From a virus, in IMG/VR virus record IMGVR_UViG_3300006810_012228, positions 1-45,256 of that record: a stretch of DNA of 45,256 nucleotides, one strand, 5' to 3'. This document shows, piece after piece, positions 1-8,342 of this stretch. The notes below the pieces were generated by a model, which had not been told where the DNA came from, did not search any database, and saw nothing but the letters and a program-made list of their open reading frames with translations. Made by a program: the position numbers and the translations under genes. Every line of letters begins with the position of its first letter. Position 1 is the first letter of the stretch.

Positions 1-321
1 GTCACAGATGGCGAAGAATGGTTCGGAGTTGGCTTGGAGCCGACCAGCAAGGCTATTGTGGGCTCTCAGGAGGTCCCCTTTATCTATGAAGATAGACTTT
101 CAAAGGAGCCTGTAGTTCAAGCGCTTTATGAAATGTGGTCTAAGACCAAAAAGCAGAGAAAAGAAATCGGACTTAAAGGCCGCAAGCATGTAGAGAAAAA
201 CTACAACTTTGATAATTTTATCAAGGCTTGGGACGAGATTTTCACAAAAGTACACAAGGAACAAGGATCTTGGGAAACTCGTAATAGAAAACAAAACTGG
301 ACATTAGAAGAAGTAGCATGA
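1..321 (+). CDS. Glycosyltransferase, C-terminal end (5' truncated by window edge)
   Basis: Reading frame 1 is open from the first base and ends at the TAA-class stop at 321, so the gene begins upstream of the window; the TTG at 34 is internal and is not a start. The visible ~106 residues end in a helix-rich tail (GLKGRKHVEKNYNFDNF, then a W and EIF) of the kind that closes family 4 glycosyltransferases, where the C-terminal helix packs back on the N-terminal Rossmann domain. The EX7E site and the acceptor domain would lie upstream and cannot be checked. The stop overlaps the ATG of the next glycosyltransferase (ATGA-type overlap at 318-321), so the two are translationally coupled. The assignment rests on the tail pattern and on context. 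Confidence 0.6.
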   Translation, partial: VTDGEEWFGVGLEPTSKAIVGSQEVPFIYEDRLSKEPVVQALYEMWSKTKKQRKEIGLKGRKHVEKNYNFDNFIKAWDEIFTKVHKEQGSWETRNRKQNWTLEEVA

Positions 322-1598
322 AAAAGAGAATTTTAGTAAGGGGGCCAGCCTTATCACAAACTGGCTATGGTGAACAATGCCGCTTTGCTCTTAGAGCTTT
401 GAGGTCTAGAGAAGATTTATTTGACATTTATCTTCTTAATATCCCTTGGGGTGGAACAAACTGGATTTTTGAAGACAGTGAAGAGAGGAGATGGCTAGAT
501 GAGTTAATCATTAAGGCTAAGCCTTTGTTGGAACAACAAAAACAAAATCCACAGATGCCCTTATTTGACATCTCACTTCAAGTGACAATTCCAAACGAAT
601 TACAAAGAATGGCTCCACTAAACATTCTTTACACAGCAGGAATTGAAACAGACCGAGCTTGTCCAGAATGGATTGCTAAATGCCACCAGTTTGCAGATAA
701 GATTCTTGTTATTTCAGAACATGCTAAGGCTGGATTACAGACTCCAATCAAGGCTCAAGATCAGATGGGTAATGAGCTAGATTTTGTTCTAGAGAAGCCT
801 ATTGAGGTTGTGCATTACCCAGTGAAGAATGTTGCAACAAAAGACTTGAACCTAAACTTAGAAACTGATTTTAACTTTCTAACAATGGCTCAGTGGGGTC
901 CTAGAAAGAATTTACCAAACACTATCGCTTGGTTTTGTCAAGAATTCCATGATGACGAAAATGTCGGCCTTGTCGTAAAGACATTTATGAAGGGTAACAG
1001 CCAGATAGATAAGAGCTTTGTTAGAAGCTCCCTTAAGGAGGTTGCAGACAACTTCCCCAACAAGAAGTGCAAGGTCTATTTCCTTCATGGCTACATGAAT
1101 GAAGAAGAAATTCATTCGCTCTATGTCCACCCAAAGATTAAAGCAATGATAAACTTTGGCCATGGAGAGGGCTATGGCTTGCCCTTGTTTGAAGCAGCCT
1201 ACTCTGGATTACCTGTGATTACGCACGACTTCGGCGGCCAGAAAGACTTTCTTTACGCCCCAAAGAAGACTAAGAAGGGCACAGAGAAGTTGAGACCACA
1301 TTTCAGCAAGGTTAATTATGACCTTAAACCAGTTCAAAAAGAAGTTCTATGGCAGGGTGTTATTGAGCCAGACATGCAGTGGGCCTATCCAAGCGAAGCT
1401 AGTTGTAAGTTGGCCATGAGAGAAGCTGTGAACAACTGCGGGCTATTACAGGGCGAAGCAAAGCGTTTGAAGGGTTGGTTGGAGAAAGAGTTTGAGGATG
1501 TAGATAAGTTTAAGAACTTTGTAACTGCGATAAACGGCGAGGAATCGTTAGAGATGATCGATTGGATGAATGATATTCACGAGGAGTGTGAATATTAG
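318..1598 (+). CDS. Glycosyltransferase family 4 (GT-B fold)
   Basis: The 426-residue product is a predicted retaining glycosyltransferase that would add a sugar from a nucleotide donor to a glycan acceptor in the cytoplasm. The C-terminal half shows the GT4 signature EX7E (E284 to E292, within HGEGYGLPLFEAAYSG), followed by GLPVI and a TH(D)xGG segment typical of the donor pocket. The middle has KILVISEHAK and a TMAQWGPRKN segment typical of the start of the C-terminal Rossmann domain. The ATG at 318 overlaps the upstream stop. Base composition is ordinary for this phage (31 G/C of 60 in 1201-1260), in contrast to the gene that starts directly after its stop. Sugar and acceptor specificity cannot be read from the sequence. 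Confidence 0.85.
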   Translation: MKKRILVRGPALSQTGYGEQCRFALRALRSREDLFDIYLLNIPWGGTNWIFEDSEERRWLDELIIKAKPLLEQQKQNPQMPLFDISLQVTIPNELQRMAPLNILYTAGIETDRACPEWIAKCHQFADKILVISEHAKAGLQTPIKAQDQMGNELDFVLEKPIEVVHYPVKNVATKDLNLNLETDFNFLTMAQWGPRKNLPNTIAWFCQEFHDDENVGLVVKTFMKGNSQIDKSFVRSSLKEVADNFPNKKCKVYFLHGYMNEEEIHSLYVHPKIKAMINFGHGEGYGLPLFEAAYSGLPVITHDFGGQKDFLYAPKKTKKGTEKLRPHFSKVNYDLKPVQKEVLWQGVIEPDMQWAYPSEASCKLAMREAVNNCGLLQGEAKRLKGWLEKEFEDVDKFKNFVTAINGEESLEMIDWMNDIHEECEY

Positions 1599-3263
1599 AT
1601 GAAAAAAAACACAGTTTTTTTTATTTCTGATTATCTTTTAACAGAAGTTAACGGCGGTGCCGAAAAATTCAATCATATATTAATAAAAGGGCTTCTAGAT
1701 TTAGGAATAGAGGTAACACAAGTAAAATCAGCAAATTTCACACCAGAATTAATTTGTGACGACAACTATTATTTGATAAGTAATTTCATGCACCTCTCAG
1801 AGAAAGCTAAAACGGCACTTGTAGCAGAACAAATAAACTATAGTATTATAGAACACGACCACAAATATATAAAAACGAATGATCCTTCAAAATTTATTAA
1901 TATGTTGGCGCCTTTTGAAGAAATAATTAATAGGCAGTTTTACAAATCCGCAGATTACGTTTTTTGTCAAAGCAAAATTCATGCGGAAGTTGTTCAAAAA
2001 AATTTGCTTATTAACAACATAGTTAATTTAAAATATAATTTATGGGACCACTCAGATCTAGAAAAATTATTAGAAAAATCTAAAACAAAAAAAACTATAA
2101 AAAATTCTATTTTTAACACTAGTAATTTAAATAAAGGTACAAGAGCAGCAATCAAATATTGTGAAAATAAAAAAATTTGTAGTTTTCATTCAATTTTTCC
2201 AACTTCATGGGAGAAATTTACAGACGAATTATCAAAAACACAAAATTATATTTTTTTTCCACAGTGGCTAGAGTCATTTTGCAGGGTCGTGGTAGAAGCA
2301 AAGATCCTCGGGTGTAAAATCACAACAAACAAGCTTGTCGGTGTCACCTCTGAACAATGGTTTAGAGATTCAGGCGATCCTGAAAAGTTGTGCAACTTAT
2401 TAATAAATAAAACTAATAAAATTATTAATAAATTTGCCAAGTTGATAGACGGCGAAATGGAAAGTTTTTCGAAAATTAATCAATTGGAAATACCAAAAAT
2501 TTCCATTATAACTTCAATGTATAAAGCAGGCGAATTTATAGAAAGATTTTTAGACGACGTTACTCAGCAAACTATATTTGAAAAGTGTGAATTGATTATA
2601 GTTGATGCGAACTCTCCAGACAAAGAATATAAATTTATAAAAGAACAACAAAAAAAACATCCAAATATTTTTTATCATAGGCTAGATAAAACTTTAACCG
2701 TACAGGAAACAATGAACTATGGAATTAAAAAATCTACAGGTGATTTTTTAACTTTGTGGAATGTTGATGATTATAGAAAAAATGATGCTCTTGAGGTTCT
2801 ATCTTTGAATTTAGTTGTTGACAAAACAGTTGATTTGGTTTATGCTGACTGTTATGAAACTACAAAAAAAAATGAGTCATTTTTAAATAACTCTTCTAAC
2901 GGAAAGCTCTATGAACATTCTAAAAACAAATTTTCTAAAAATAATATGATAAAGTGTCTTCCTGGTCCAATGCCACTGTGGAGATCCAATTTAAATAAAA
3001 AATATGGAATGTTTGATGAAAAATATATATTTGCAGGCGACTGGGAGATGTGGCTAAGGGCAGTTGACATGGGAAGTAAATTTAAGAAAATTCCAAAAGT
3101 ATTAGGTCTTTATTATAAAAATCCGAATGGAATCTCAACGTCAAATAAAAACAGCGTTGAAAGATTCAAAGAGGAGGCTGCTTTATTTACAACCTACAAA
3201 CATCTTTTTGGTAAAGCTAATTACGAAAAATATAAAAACTACTTTTCTAAAGAGGTATTATGA
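1599..3263 (+). CDS. Two-domain glycosyltransferase (GT4-like plus GT2)
   Basis: The 554-residue protein appears to be two glycosyltransferases in one chain. Residues ~1-290 resemble a diverged GT4/GT-B enzyme, with an EX7E pattern (E225 to E233, in LESFCRVVVEAK) and an N-terminal NGGAEKFNH segment typical of GT4 donors/acceptors. From ~298 a GT2 (GT-A fold) domain begins with PKISIITSMYKAG, continues with LIIVDANSPD and carries NVDD (D390/D391) in the place of the metal-binding DXD, then AGDWEMWLRA, typical of GT2 active sites. The ATG directly follows the upstream TAG with no spacer. The gene opens the very AT-rich segment (12 G/C of 60 in 1981-2040). It probably performs two successive sugar additions; which sugars is not visible. 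Confidence 0.8.
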   Translation: MKKNTVFFISDYLLTEVNGGAEKFNHILIKGLLDLGIEVTQVKSANFTPELICDDNYYLISNFMHLSEKAKTALVAEQINYSIIEHDHKYIKTNDPSKFINMLAPFEEIINRQFYKSADYVFCQSKIHAEVVQKNLLINNIVNLKYNLWDHSDLEKLLEKSKTKKTIKNSIFNTSNLNKGTRAAIKYCENKKICSFHSIFPTSWEKFTDELSKTQNYIFFPQWLESFCRVVVEAKILGCKITTNKLVGVTSEQWFRDSGDPEKLCNLLINKTNKIINKFAKLIDGEMESFSKINQLEIPKISIITSMYKAGEFIERFLDDVTQQTIFEKCELIIVDANSPDKEYKFIKEQQKKHPNIFYHRLDKTLTVQETMNYGIKKSTGDFLTLWNVDDYRKNDALEVLSLNLVVDKTVDLVYADCYETTKKNESFLNNSSNGKLYEHSKNKFSKNNMIKCLPGPMPLWRSNLNKKYGMFDEKYIFAGDWEMWLRAVDMGSKFKKIPKVLGLYYKNPNGISTSNKNSVERFKEEAALFTTYKHLFGKANYEKYKNYFSKEVL

Positions 3264-4288
3264 AAGATAAAAAATATTTAATAATTGATTCTCGCCCATA
3301 TGGCTTGTTTTCCATCTTTCTACATACTGTAGATAATATTAAGTGGGCAAAAGAAAATGGTTACATTCCAGTTGTCAGATGGGGTCCAGGACGCAGAGAT
3401 CCCAATCGCGGCAGAGAAGGAGCCAACAAGGCATCTCAATTAGGACATCCAAAATATGTAATAGATAAAGAAAATTTTTTAACAGAAGACAGCCCGCCAT
3501 GCCTTAATAACACTTCTGGGCTTAAACATTGTAGAAATTTATATTGGAGCCCAGACGGCTGGAGAGGAACTTACAACACTTGGGAATATTACTTTGAACC
3601 ATTAAACGACACCACCGTTAAGCAAGCGCTCACCGGAGATCATAAAATGTCAGACATCTTTATGGTTGGAGATTATGATTTTGATATATCAAATAAATTT
3701 TTAATTTCGAATGTTCATACTTATGAGCCGTTATTATTATGGAAACTATTGGGAACACCTTTGGAAAAAGAGCATCGTAAAAAAATTAATAAAATAATTT
3801 CTGATAATATTAAAATTAGAAAAGATATTTTAAAAGAAGTCAATTCATTTTACAAAAAATATTTTAATGAAGAGGTACTTGGAGTGCATGTACGAGGAAC
3901 GGATAAAAAATTAGAATATCCACATAGAGCGCTACCCATATCATCATATCTTAAGCAGATTGAAGAATATGTTGCAAGAAAGCCAAACTCAAAAATTTAC
4001 GTCGCATCAGATAATAATGAATCAATCTACAAAATAAGAGAATTAGTTGGAAAAGAAAAGTTGATTGTGTATCCATCTGTAAGGGCAAATAAATATTTTG
4101 CAAAAAATCCAATTTGTCTAACATCTGCAACGGGACCAAAGCACGGAGAAGAATGTTTAAAGGAAATGTTACTTTTATCGAAATGCAATCATATTATTTG
4201 TACGGACTCTAATGTAGCGGCTACATCAATTTATATGAATCCGGAAGCTGAAGTCGTTTATTTAAATAGAATTGAAGGTTTAAGGTGA
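3260..4288 (+). CDS. Fucosyltransferase-like protein (NodZ/FUT8 superfamily)
   Basis: The 342-residue product carries HVRGTDK at residues 210-216. This HxRGxDK motif marks the GT23/GT68-type fucosyltransferase superfamily (NodZ, FUT8, O-FucT), where the arginine contacts the GDP-sugar. Downstream SKIYVASDN and a C-terminal CNHIICTDSNVAATS fit the second part of the same fold, in which a sequential D/N reads the nucleotide sugar. The N-terminal ~200 residues resemble uncharacterised relatives. Expected reaction: transfer of L-fucose or a related 6-deoxyhexose from its GDP form. This agrees with gmd and a mannose-6-phosphate isomerase in the same cassette. It overlaps the upstream stop by 4 bases and the next gene's GTG by 4 bases. 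Confidence 0.75.
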   Translation: MKDKKYLIIDSRPYGLFSIFLHTVDNIKWAKENGYIPVVRWGPGRRDPNRGREGANKASQLGHPKYVIDKENFLTEDSPPCLNNTSGLKHCRNLYWSPDGWRGTYNTWEYYFEPLNDTTVKQALTGDHKMSDIFMVGDYDFDISNKFLISNVHTYEPLLLWKLLGTPLEKEHRKKINKIISDNIKIRKDILKEVNSFYKKYFNEEVLGVHVRGTDKKLEYPHRALPISSYLKQIEEYVARKPNSKIYVASDNNESIYKIRELVGKEKLIVYPSVRANKYFAKNPICLTSATGPKHGEECLKEMLLLSKCNHIICTDSNVAATSIYMNPEAEVVYLNRIEGLR

Positions 4289-5046
4289 ATTTAACAACAA
4301 AAAAGATAAGAAAAAATATTTTAAAGGCATCGTACTTGTCTCAAGCTGGTCACATTCCAAGTGCATTTTCAATTTTAGAGATTCTTTACTGTCTTTATGA
4401 TAAATTTTTGGGCGAGGAAGACGTGTTTGTTTTAAGCAAGGGGCACGGCTGTTTAGCTCTTTATGCCATTTTTTTAGAAATGGGATACATAACCGAAAAA
4501 GAATTTTTATCTTTTTGTAAGTATGATAGTAAGTTAGGAGGACACCCTCACCGCAACAAACATAAAAAAATTTATGCATCATCAGGCTCTTTGGGTCATG
4601 GTTTACCAATTTGTGTTGGCAGTGCTTTAGCTAAAAAAATATTAAACAAAAATAATAAAATATTTTGCTTGGTGGGCGACGGAGAGTGTAATGAGGGAAC
4701 AATTTGGGAATCAGCATTAATAGCAGAAAATTTAAATCTTAGTAATTTAATTTGTATTGTAGACTATAATCAATCCCAAACTAGATCTTTACCAACTAAT
4801 AAAATCGTAAAAAAGTTTAGAGCATTCGGGTGGAAGGTATTAGAAGTAAAGGATTCTCACGATTTGCGAGAGTTAGAATCAGCCTTAACAGAGGCGACAC
4901 GCGCCGGCGATAGACCAACATGTGTTGTTTGTAATACTATAAAAGGTAAAGGAATCTTAGACATGGAAAATAATATGTTTGCTTGGCATCATGGACCACC
5001 GACAGAAGAACAATATAATAAATTTTGCGAGGAATTAGATGCGTAA
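4285..5046 (+). CDS. Transketolase-like, N-terminal (thiamine-diphosphate-binding) subunit
   Basis: The 253-residue protein corresponds to the first third of a transketolase. It shows HIPSAFSILEILYCLYD near the N-terminus, a GHG segment, GGHPHRNKHKKI, then SGSLGHGLP and the ThDP/Mg motif GDGECNEGTIWE (D at ~132) with a downstream N (VDYNQSQT). A full transketolase is ~620-670 residues; here the protein ends after the Pyr/PP boundary and the rest is a separate gene. GTG at 4285 overlaps the upstream TGA. It is coupled to the next gene by an 8-base overlap, and the two products presumably form a heteromer that transfers a two-carbon ketol unit. In a sugar cassette this may feed a ketose or a branched sugar, but the substrate is not deducible. 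Confidence 0.88.
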   Translation: MNLTTKKIRKNILKASYLSQAGHIPSAFSILEILYCLYDKFLGEEDVFVLSKGHGCLALYAIFLEMGYITEKEFLSFCKYDSKLGGHPHRNKHKKIYASSGSLGHGLPICVGSALAKKILNKNNKIFCLVGDGECNEGTIWESALIAENLNLSNLICIVDYNQSQTRSLPTNKIVKKFRAFGWKVLEVKDSHDLRELESALTEATRAGDRPTCVVCNTIKGKGILDMENNMFAWHHGPPTEEQYNKFCEELDA

Positions 5047-5941
5047 AGCTTTTGCAGAAAGTATTTTAGAATTAGCTGAAAAAGATGAAAAGCTAGTTGT
5101 TTTGATCGGTGATATTAGCCACCACTTATTAAAAAAATTTGAAGAAAAATATCCAAATAGATTTTACAATATTGGAATATGCGAACAATCTATGATTGGT
5201 GTAGCGGCAGGATTGGCAATGGAGGGCTATCGTCCGATAGTACATACAATAGCCCCTTTTTGTGTCGAACGCGCTTATGAGCAAATTAAAATAGACCTTT
5301 GCTATCAAAATTTAGATGTTACTATTATTTCAGTAGGATCATCATTCGATTATGCACACTTAGGTTGTACCCATCACTGTTATTCTGATGTTTCTATTTT
5401 GAGACCACTGCCAAACATCGACATTTATGTACCTGGAACATCTGATGAATATAAAAAAATATTTAATGATTCATGGTCAAATGGAAACGCAAAATATTTT
5501 AAGCTTAGTAAAACAGAACATAAACAAAATTTTGAAGTTAGTCCTGGTGAATGTAATGTTCTGAATCTTGGAAATGAAGGAACAATTTTTGTTAATGGGC
5601 ATTTACTGGAAGAAGTACTTAAAATTGAAAATTGTAAAAATTATTCAATTATTTATTGTCCAACAATAGAACCTCTATCACAAAACTGCAAAAAGGTAAT
5701 GTGCGAAGTTATAAAAAGCAATCCAAACATTTTAGTAGTTGAAGAGAATTCTACTTCTGGTGGGTTTGGAGACAAGATTTCCGAAATCGCTTTTGAAGCT
5801 AAATTAAGCATCAAAATGAGAAAATTGGGCATACCAAGGAAATTTTGTTTAAATTATGGAAGCGCCGATGATCATCGTGCGGACTTGGGCTTGATAAGCA
5901 AAAATATGAAAAAAATTTTGAATGAGTTTAAAAATGTATAA
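5039..5941 (+). CDS. Transketolase-like, C-terminal (pyrimidine-binding) subunit
   Basis: The 300-residue partner of the preceding subunit contains the pyrimidine-binding domain, with GDIS at the start and the catalytic glutamate in NIGICEQSMIGVAAGLA (E49), the residue that activates the ThDP aminopyrimidine. It is followed by APFCVERAYEQIK and the transketolase C-terminal domain (LVVEENSTSGGFGD). Split transketolases are common in bacteria and in polysaccharide loci, and a split form need not imply a broken gene: both halves have their own start codons and sensible ends. Together the subunits give ~553 residues. The gene overlaps the next one (ATG at 5922 or 5934 lies before its stop), so the whole block reads as one operon. 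Confidence 0.87.
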   Translation: MRKAFAESILELAEKDEKLVVLIGDISHHLLKKFEEKYPNRFYNIGICEQSMIGVAAGLAMEGYRPIVHTIAPFCVERAYEQIKIDLCYQNLDVTIISVGSSFDYAHLGCTHHCYSDVSILRPLPNIDIYVPGTSDEYKKIFNDSWSNGNAKYFKLSKTEHKQNFEVSPGECNVLNLGNEGTIFVNGHLLEEVLKIENCKNYSIIYCPTIEPLSQNCKKVMCEVIKSNPNILVVEENSTSGGFGDKISEIAFEAKLSIKMRKLGIPRKFCLNYGSADDHRADLGLISKNMKKILNEFKNV

Positions 5942-6992
5942 TTTTAACGTAATACTTGATGATTGCATAAGACTAAAGGAAGAGATTAAACTAGAAAAGT
6001 TTAAAAATTCAACAATATTAATCACTGGCGCAAATGGATTGATAGGCGGCTTTTTAGCAGACTTATTTTGTCATTTAAATGATTTTGAAGATTATAGGAT
6101 ATCTCTTTATTTAACATCCTACAGTAAAAAAAGTAAAGCTTCAAGAATCGAGCATCTAGTAGAGAGAAGCGATGTAAATTATTTTTCCTGGGATTGTTCA
6201 AAACCTTTAAAAGTACAAAAAATTCCTAAAAAAATTGATTATTTATTTTTTTGTTCTGGATATGGACAACCATCCAAATTTTTGAAAAACAATGTAAAAA
6301 CATCACTTATAAATATTGTTGGCATCGAAGCATTGCTTTCTCATATGTCAAAAACGGGCGGCGGAAATGCACTTTTTTTGAGTACAAGTGAGATTTATGG
6401 AGATGTCCCACCTGATAAACTTCCAACTCCAGAAGATTATGGCGGCTACTATAATCTACAAAATAATCGTGAAGCTTACAAAATGTCAAAAAAAATGGGC
6501 GAAGTAATTTGCAAAGAGTATAATTGCTTTGATAATATAAATGTAAAGATCGCAAGAGTTGCCCTGACATATGGTCCAGGCTCTTTACTAAATGATCAGC
6601 GGGTAATGCAGGAATTTATTTTTAAAGCAAATTTTAATAAAAAAATTAAAATGTTAGATGAGGGTAATTCAATAAGAAATTATCTGTATATAACAGACTC
6701 GGTAAAAATTTTATTAAATATTATAAAAGACGGAAAACACTTGGTTTATAATGTTGGTGGTACCGAGGAACCAATTTCTATTTACGATTTGGCATTGAAA
6801 ATTGGTCAAATCTTCAAAGTTCCTGTAATTAAAGGACAAATTACAAATAAAGAAAATAAGTCTGCCCCTAAAAATGTTAGACTAAAAATGGACAGGTACA
6901 AAAATGAATTTTCTGACAACAACTCTTTTATTAATCTTAACGAAGGGATAAAAAATGTGATAAAATGGTATAAATTTCAGGAAGTAAAATAA
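5934..6992 (+). CDS. NAD(P)-dependent sugar epimerase/dehydratase (extended SDR)
   Basis: A nucleotide-sugar short-chain dehydrogenase of ~352 residues. The Rossmann motif GANGLIGG stands near residue 32-39, the catalytic serine/threonine region is STSEIYGD, and the YxxxK pair is YKMSK (Y and K at ~182 and ~186 from the ATG at 5934). The C-terminal part has RNYLYITDSVK and VYNVGG, as in UDP-glucose epimerase and UDP-glucuronate decarboxylase relatives. ATG at 5922 (12 bases upstream) is an equally possible start; 5934 is preferred because it overlaps the preceding stop in the compact style of the cassette. It could act on the GMD product or on a separate UDP-sugar; the exact reaction is open. 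Confidence 0.82.
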   Translation: MYNFNVILDDCIRLKEEIKLEKFKNSTILITGANGLIGGFLADLFCHLNDFEDYRISLYLTSYSKKSKASRIEHLVERSDVNYFSWDCSKPLKVQKIPKKIDYLFFCSGYGQPSKFLKNNVKTSLINIVGIEALLSHMSKTGGGNALFLSTSEIYGDVPPDKLPTPEDYGGYYNLQNNREAYKMSKKMGEVICKEYNCFDNINVKIARVALTYGPGSLLNDQRVMQEFIFKANFNKKIKMLDEGNSIRNYLYITDSVKILLNIIKDGKHLVYNVGGTEEPISIYDLALKIGQIFKVPVIKGQITNKENKSAPKNVRLKMDRYKNEFSDNNSFINLNEGIKNVIKWYKFQEVK

Positions 6993-7918
6993 TGACTCAA
7001 AAAATATGTATAGAAGACTTGGAAAACATTTTCAATGAAAAAGCAAGCGCGCTTATTAGAGAAAAATTTAAGAATTTAGACTTTTCTTATCAACAATTAG
7101 ATAGAAAAGAAAGAGACTCACTATTCTTGACAATAATAAAAACCCTAAAAGATGATAGTGTTAAAAAATCTGGAAACCATAGGATTAATGATTGGGTTGC
7201 AGGCTGGGGACAAAATCGCGATGAATTTTTAAAAACTAATAAATATGAGTCACTAATCCCAAAATACTTTGGTAAATTTCCATATGTTCGATGGAAACAA
7301 GACTTTATCAAACCAACAAACAAGCAGTTTGAATATAATATGGTAAAAATTCTTCAATATTGGATTTTCGAAAAATACTTGTCCGACGTTTCTAATATCT
7401 ACGAGTTTGGTTGCGGCACTGGTCATAATCTTTTCAGGGCATCAGAAGTTAACCCATCGGCATCAATTACTGGTTTGGATTGGGCAACATCTTCTCAAGA
7501 AATATTTAAATATATAAATCAAACGTTTAATAAAAACTTTAATTCTCATCGGTTTGATTTTTTTAATATTGATAAAGATTATAAAATTTTGAAAAATAGT
7601 GGAGTTTTTACTTTTGCAGCTTTAGAGCAAGTTGGGAACTGTCACATGGAGTTTTTAGAATATCTTATAAAACAATCTCCACAAATTTGTGTTCACATAG
7701 AGCCTATTGCAGAAATGTTGAACCCAGATGAGTCTTTTATAGATTTTTTGAGTGTAGAATACTTTAAGAAAAGAAATTATCTAGATGGACTGAATAAATC
7801 ATTAAAAACTTTAGAAAGTAATAATAAAATAGAAATAGTTCATAAACAAAGAAGTCAGATAGGCAGTTGTTTTGTGGATGGCTACTCAATTATAGTCTGG
7901 AGACCTAAAAATGCCTAA
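6992..7918 (+). CDS. Class I SAM-dependent methyltransferase
   Basis: The 308-residue product has the SAM-binding motif I YEFGCGTGHNLF at residues ~137-148, followed by an acidic post-motif (GLDWATSS). Residues 1-130 are an N-terminal extension with NDWVAGWGQNRDEF and a YVRWKQDF segment, seen in methyltransferases of polysaccharide loci. The C-terminal half includes CVHIEPIAEM and GYSIIVWRPK. It probably methylates a sugar of the glycan made by this cassette, but a protein or lipid target cannot be excluded. ATG starts exactly at the last base of the previous stop (TAATG) and the end overlaps the next start. Confidence 0.75.
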   Translation: MTQKICIEDLENIFNEKASALIREKFKNLDFSYQQLDRKERDSLFLTIIKTLKDDSVKKSGNHRINDWVAGWGQNRDEFLKTNKYESLIPKYFGKFPYVRWKQDFIKPTNKQFEYNMVKILQYWIFEKYLSDVSNIYEFGCGTGHNLFRASEVNPSASITGLDWATSSQEIFKYINQTFNKNFNSHRFDFFNIDKDYKILKNSGVFTFAALEQVGNCHMEFLEYLIKQSPQICVHIEPIAEMLNPDESFIDFLSVEYFKKRNYLDGLNKSLKTLESNNKIEIVHKQRSQIGSCFVDGYSIIVWRPKNA

Positions 7919-8342
7919 AAATATTTATTCAAAAAAAGATAAATCATTGCTTTTAATGACAATCAATAAATTTTCTGATATAAACAAACAACGAACAGAT
8001 TTATGTCCGGAAGAGCAATTTTTACAAATTTCTTCTAAAAAGATTCAAAAAGGCATAAAATTTACCCCACATAAGCATAATCCAATTAATAGAAAAACCA
8101 CAATAACGCAGGAAGCCTGGATTGTTTTACAAGGAAAAATTAGAGCAACATTCTACGACATAGATGATCGTATTATAGAAGAAGCTGATTTAAGTCCTGG
8201 CGATTGTGCAATAGTTTACTATGCTGGTCATGGTTTTGAAGTTCTAGAGGACGATACTATTATTTATGAATTAAAAAGTGGTCCTTACTTTGGCGTTGAG
8301 AAAGATAAAACGCCCATTATCAATAGCGAGAAAAACAAATGA
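7911..8342 (+). CDS. Cupin-fold protein of the polysaccharide-locus type
   Basis: The 143-residue single-domain cupin has the usual two motifs: HKHNPINRKT with a downstream Glu/Gln-rich strand (TQEAWIVLQGKIRATF), and PGDCAIVYYAGHGFEVLED. Histidines and the glutamate in these motifs would bind a metal. Small cupins in surface-sugar loci act as epimerases, isomerases (WxcM/FdtA-like) or dehydratases on keto-sugar nucleotides. The closing YFGVEKDKTPI is typical of the group but does not fix the reaction. It lies between the methyltransferase and gmd with overlaps of 8 and 4 bases, so it is part of the same operon. Confidence 0.65.
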   Translation: MPKNIYSKKDKSLLLMTINKFSDINKQRTDLCPEEQFLQISSKKIQKGIKFTPHKHNPINRKTTITQEAWIVLQGKIRATFYDIDDRIIEEADLSPGDCAIVYYAGHGFEVLEDDTIIYELKSGPYFGVEKDKTPIINSEKNK

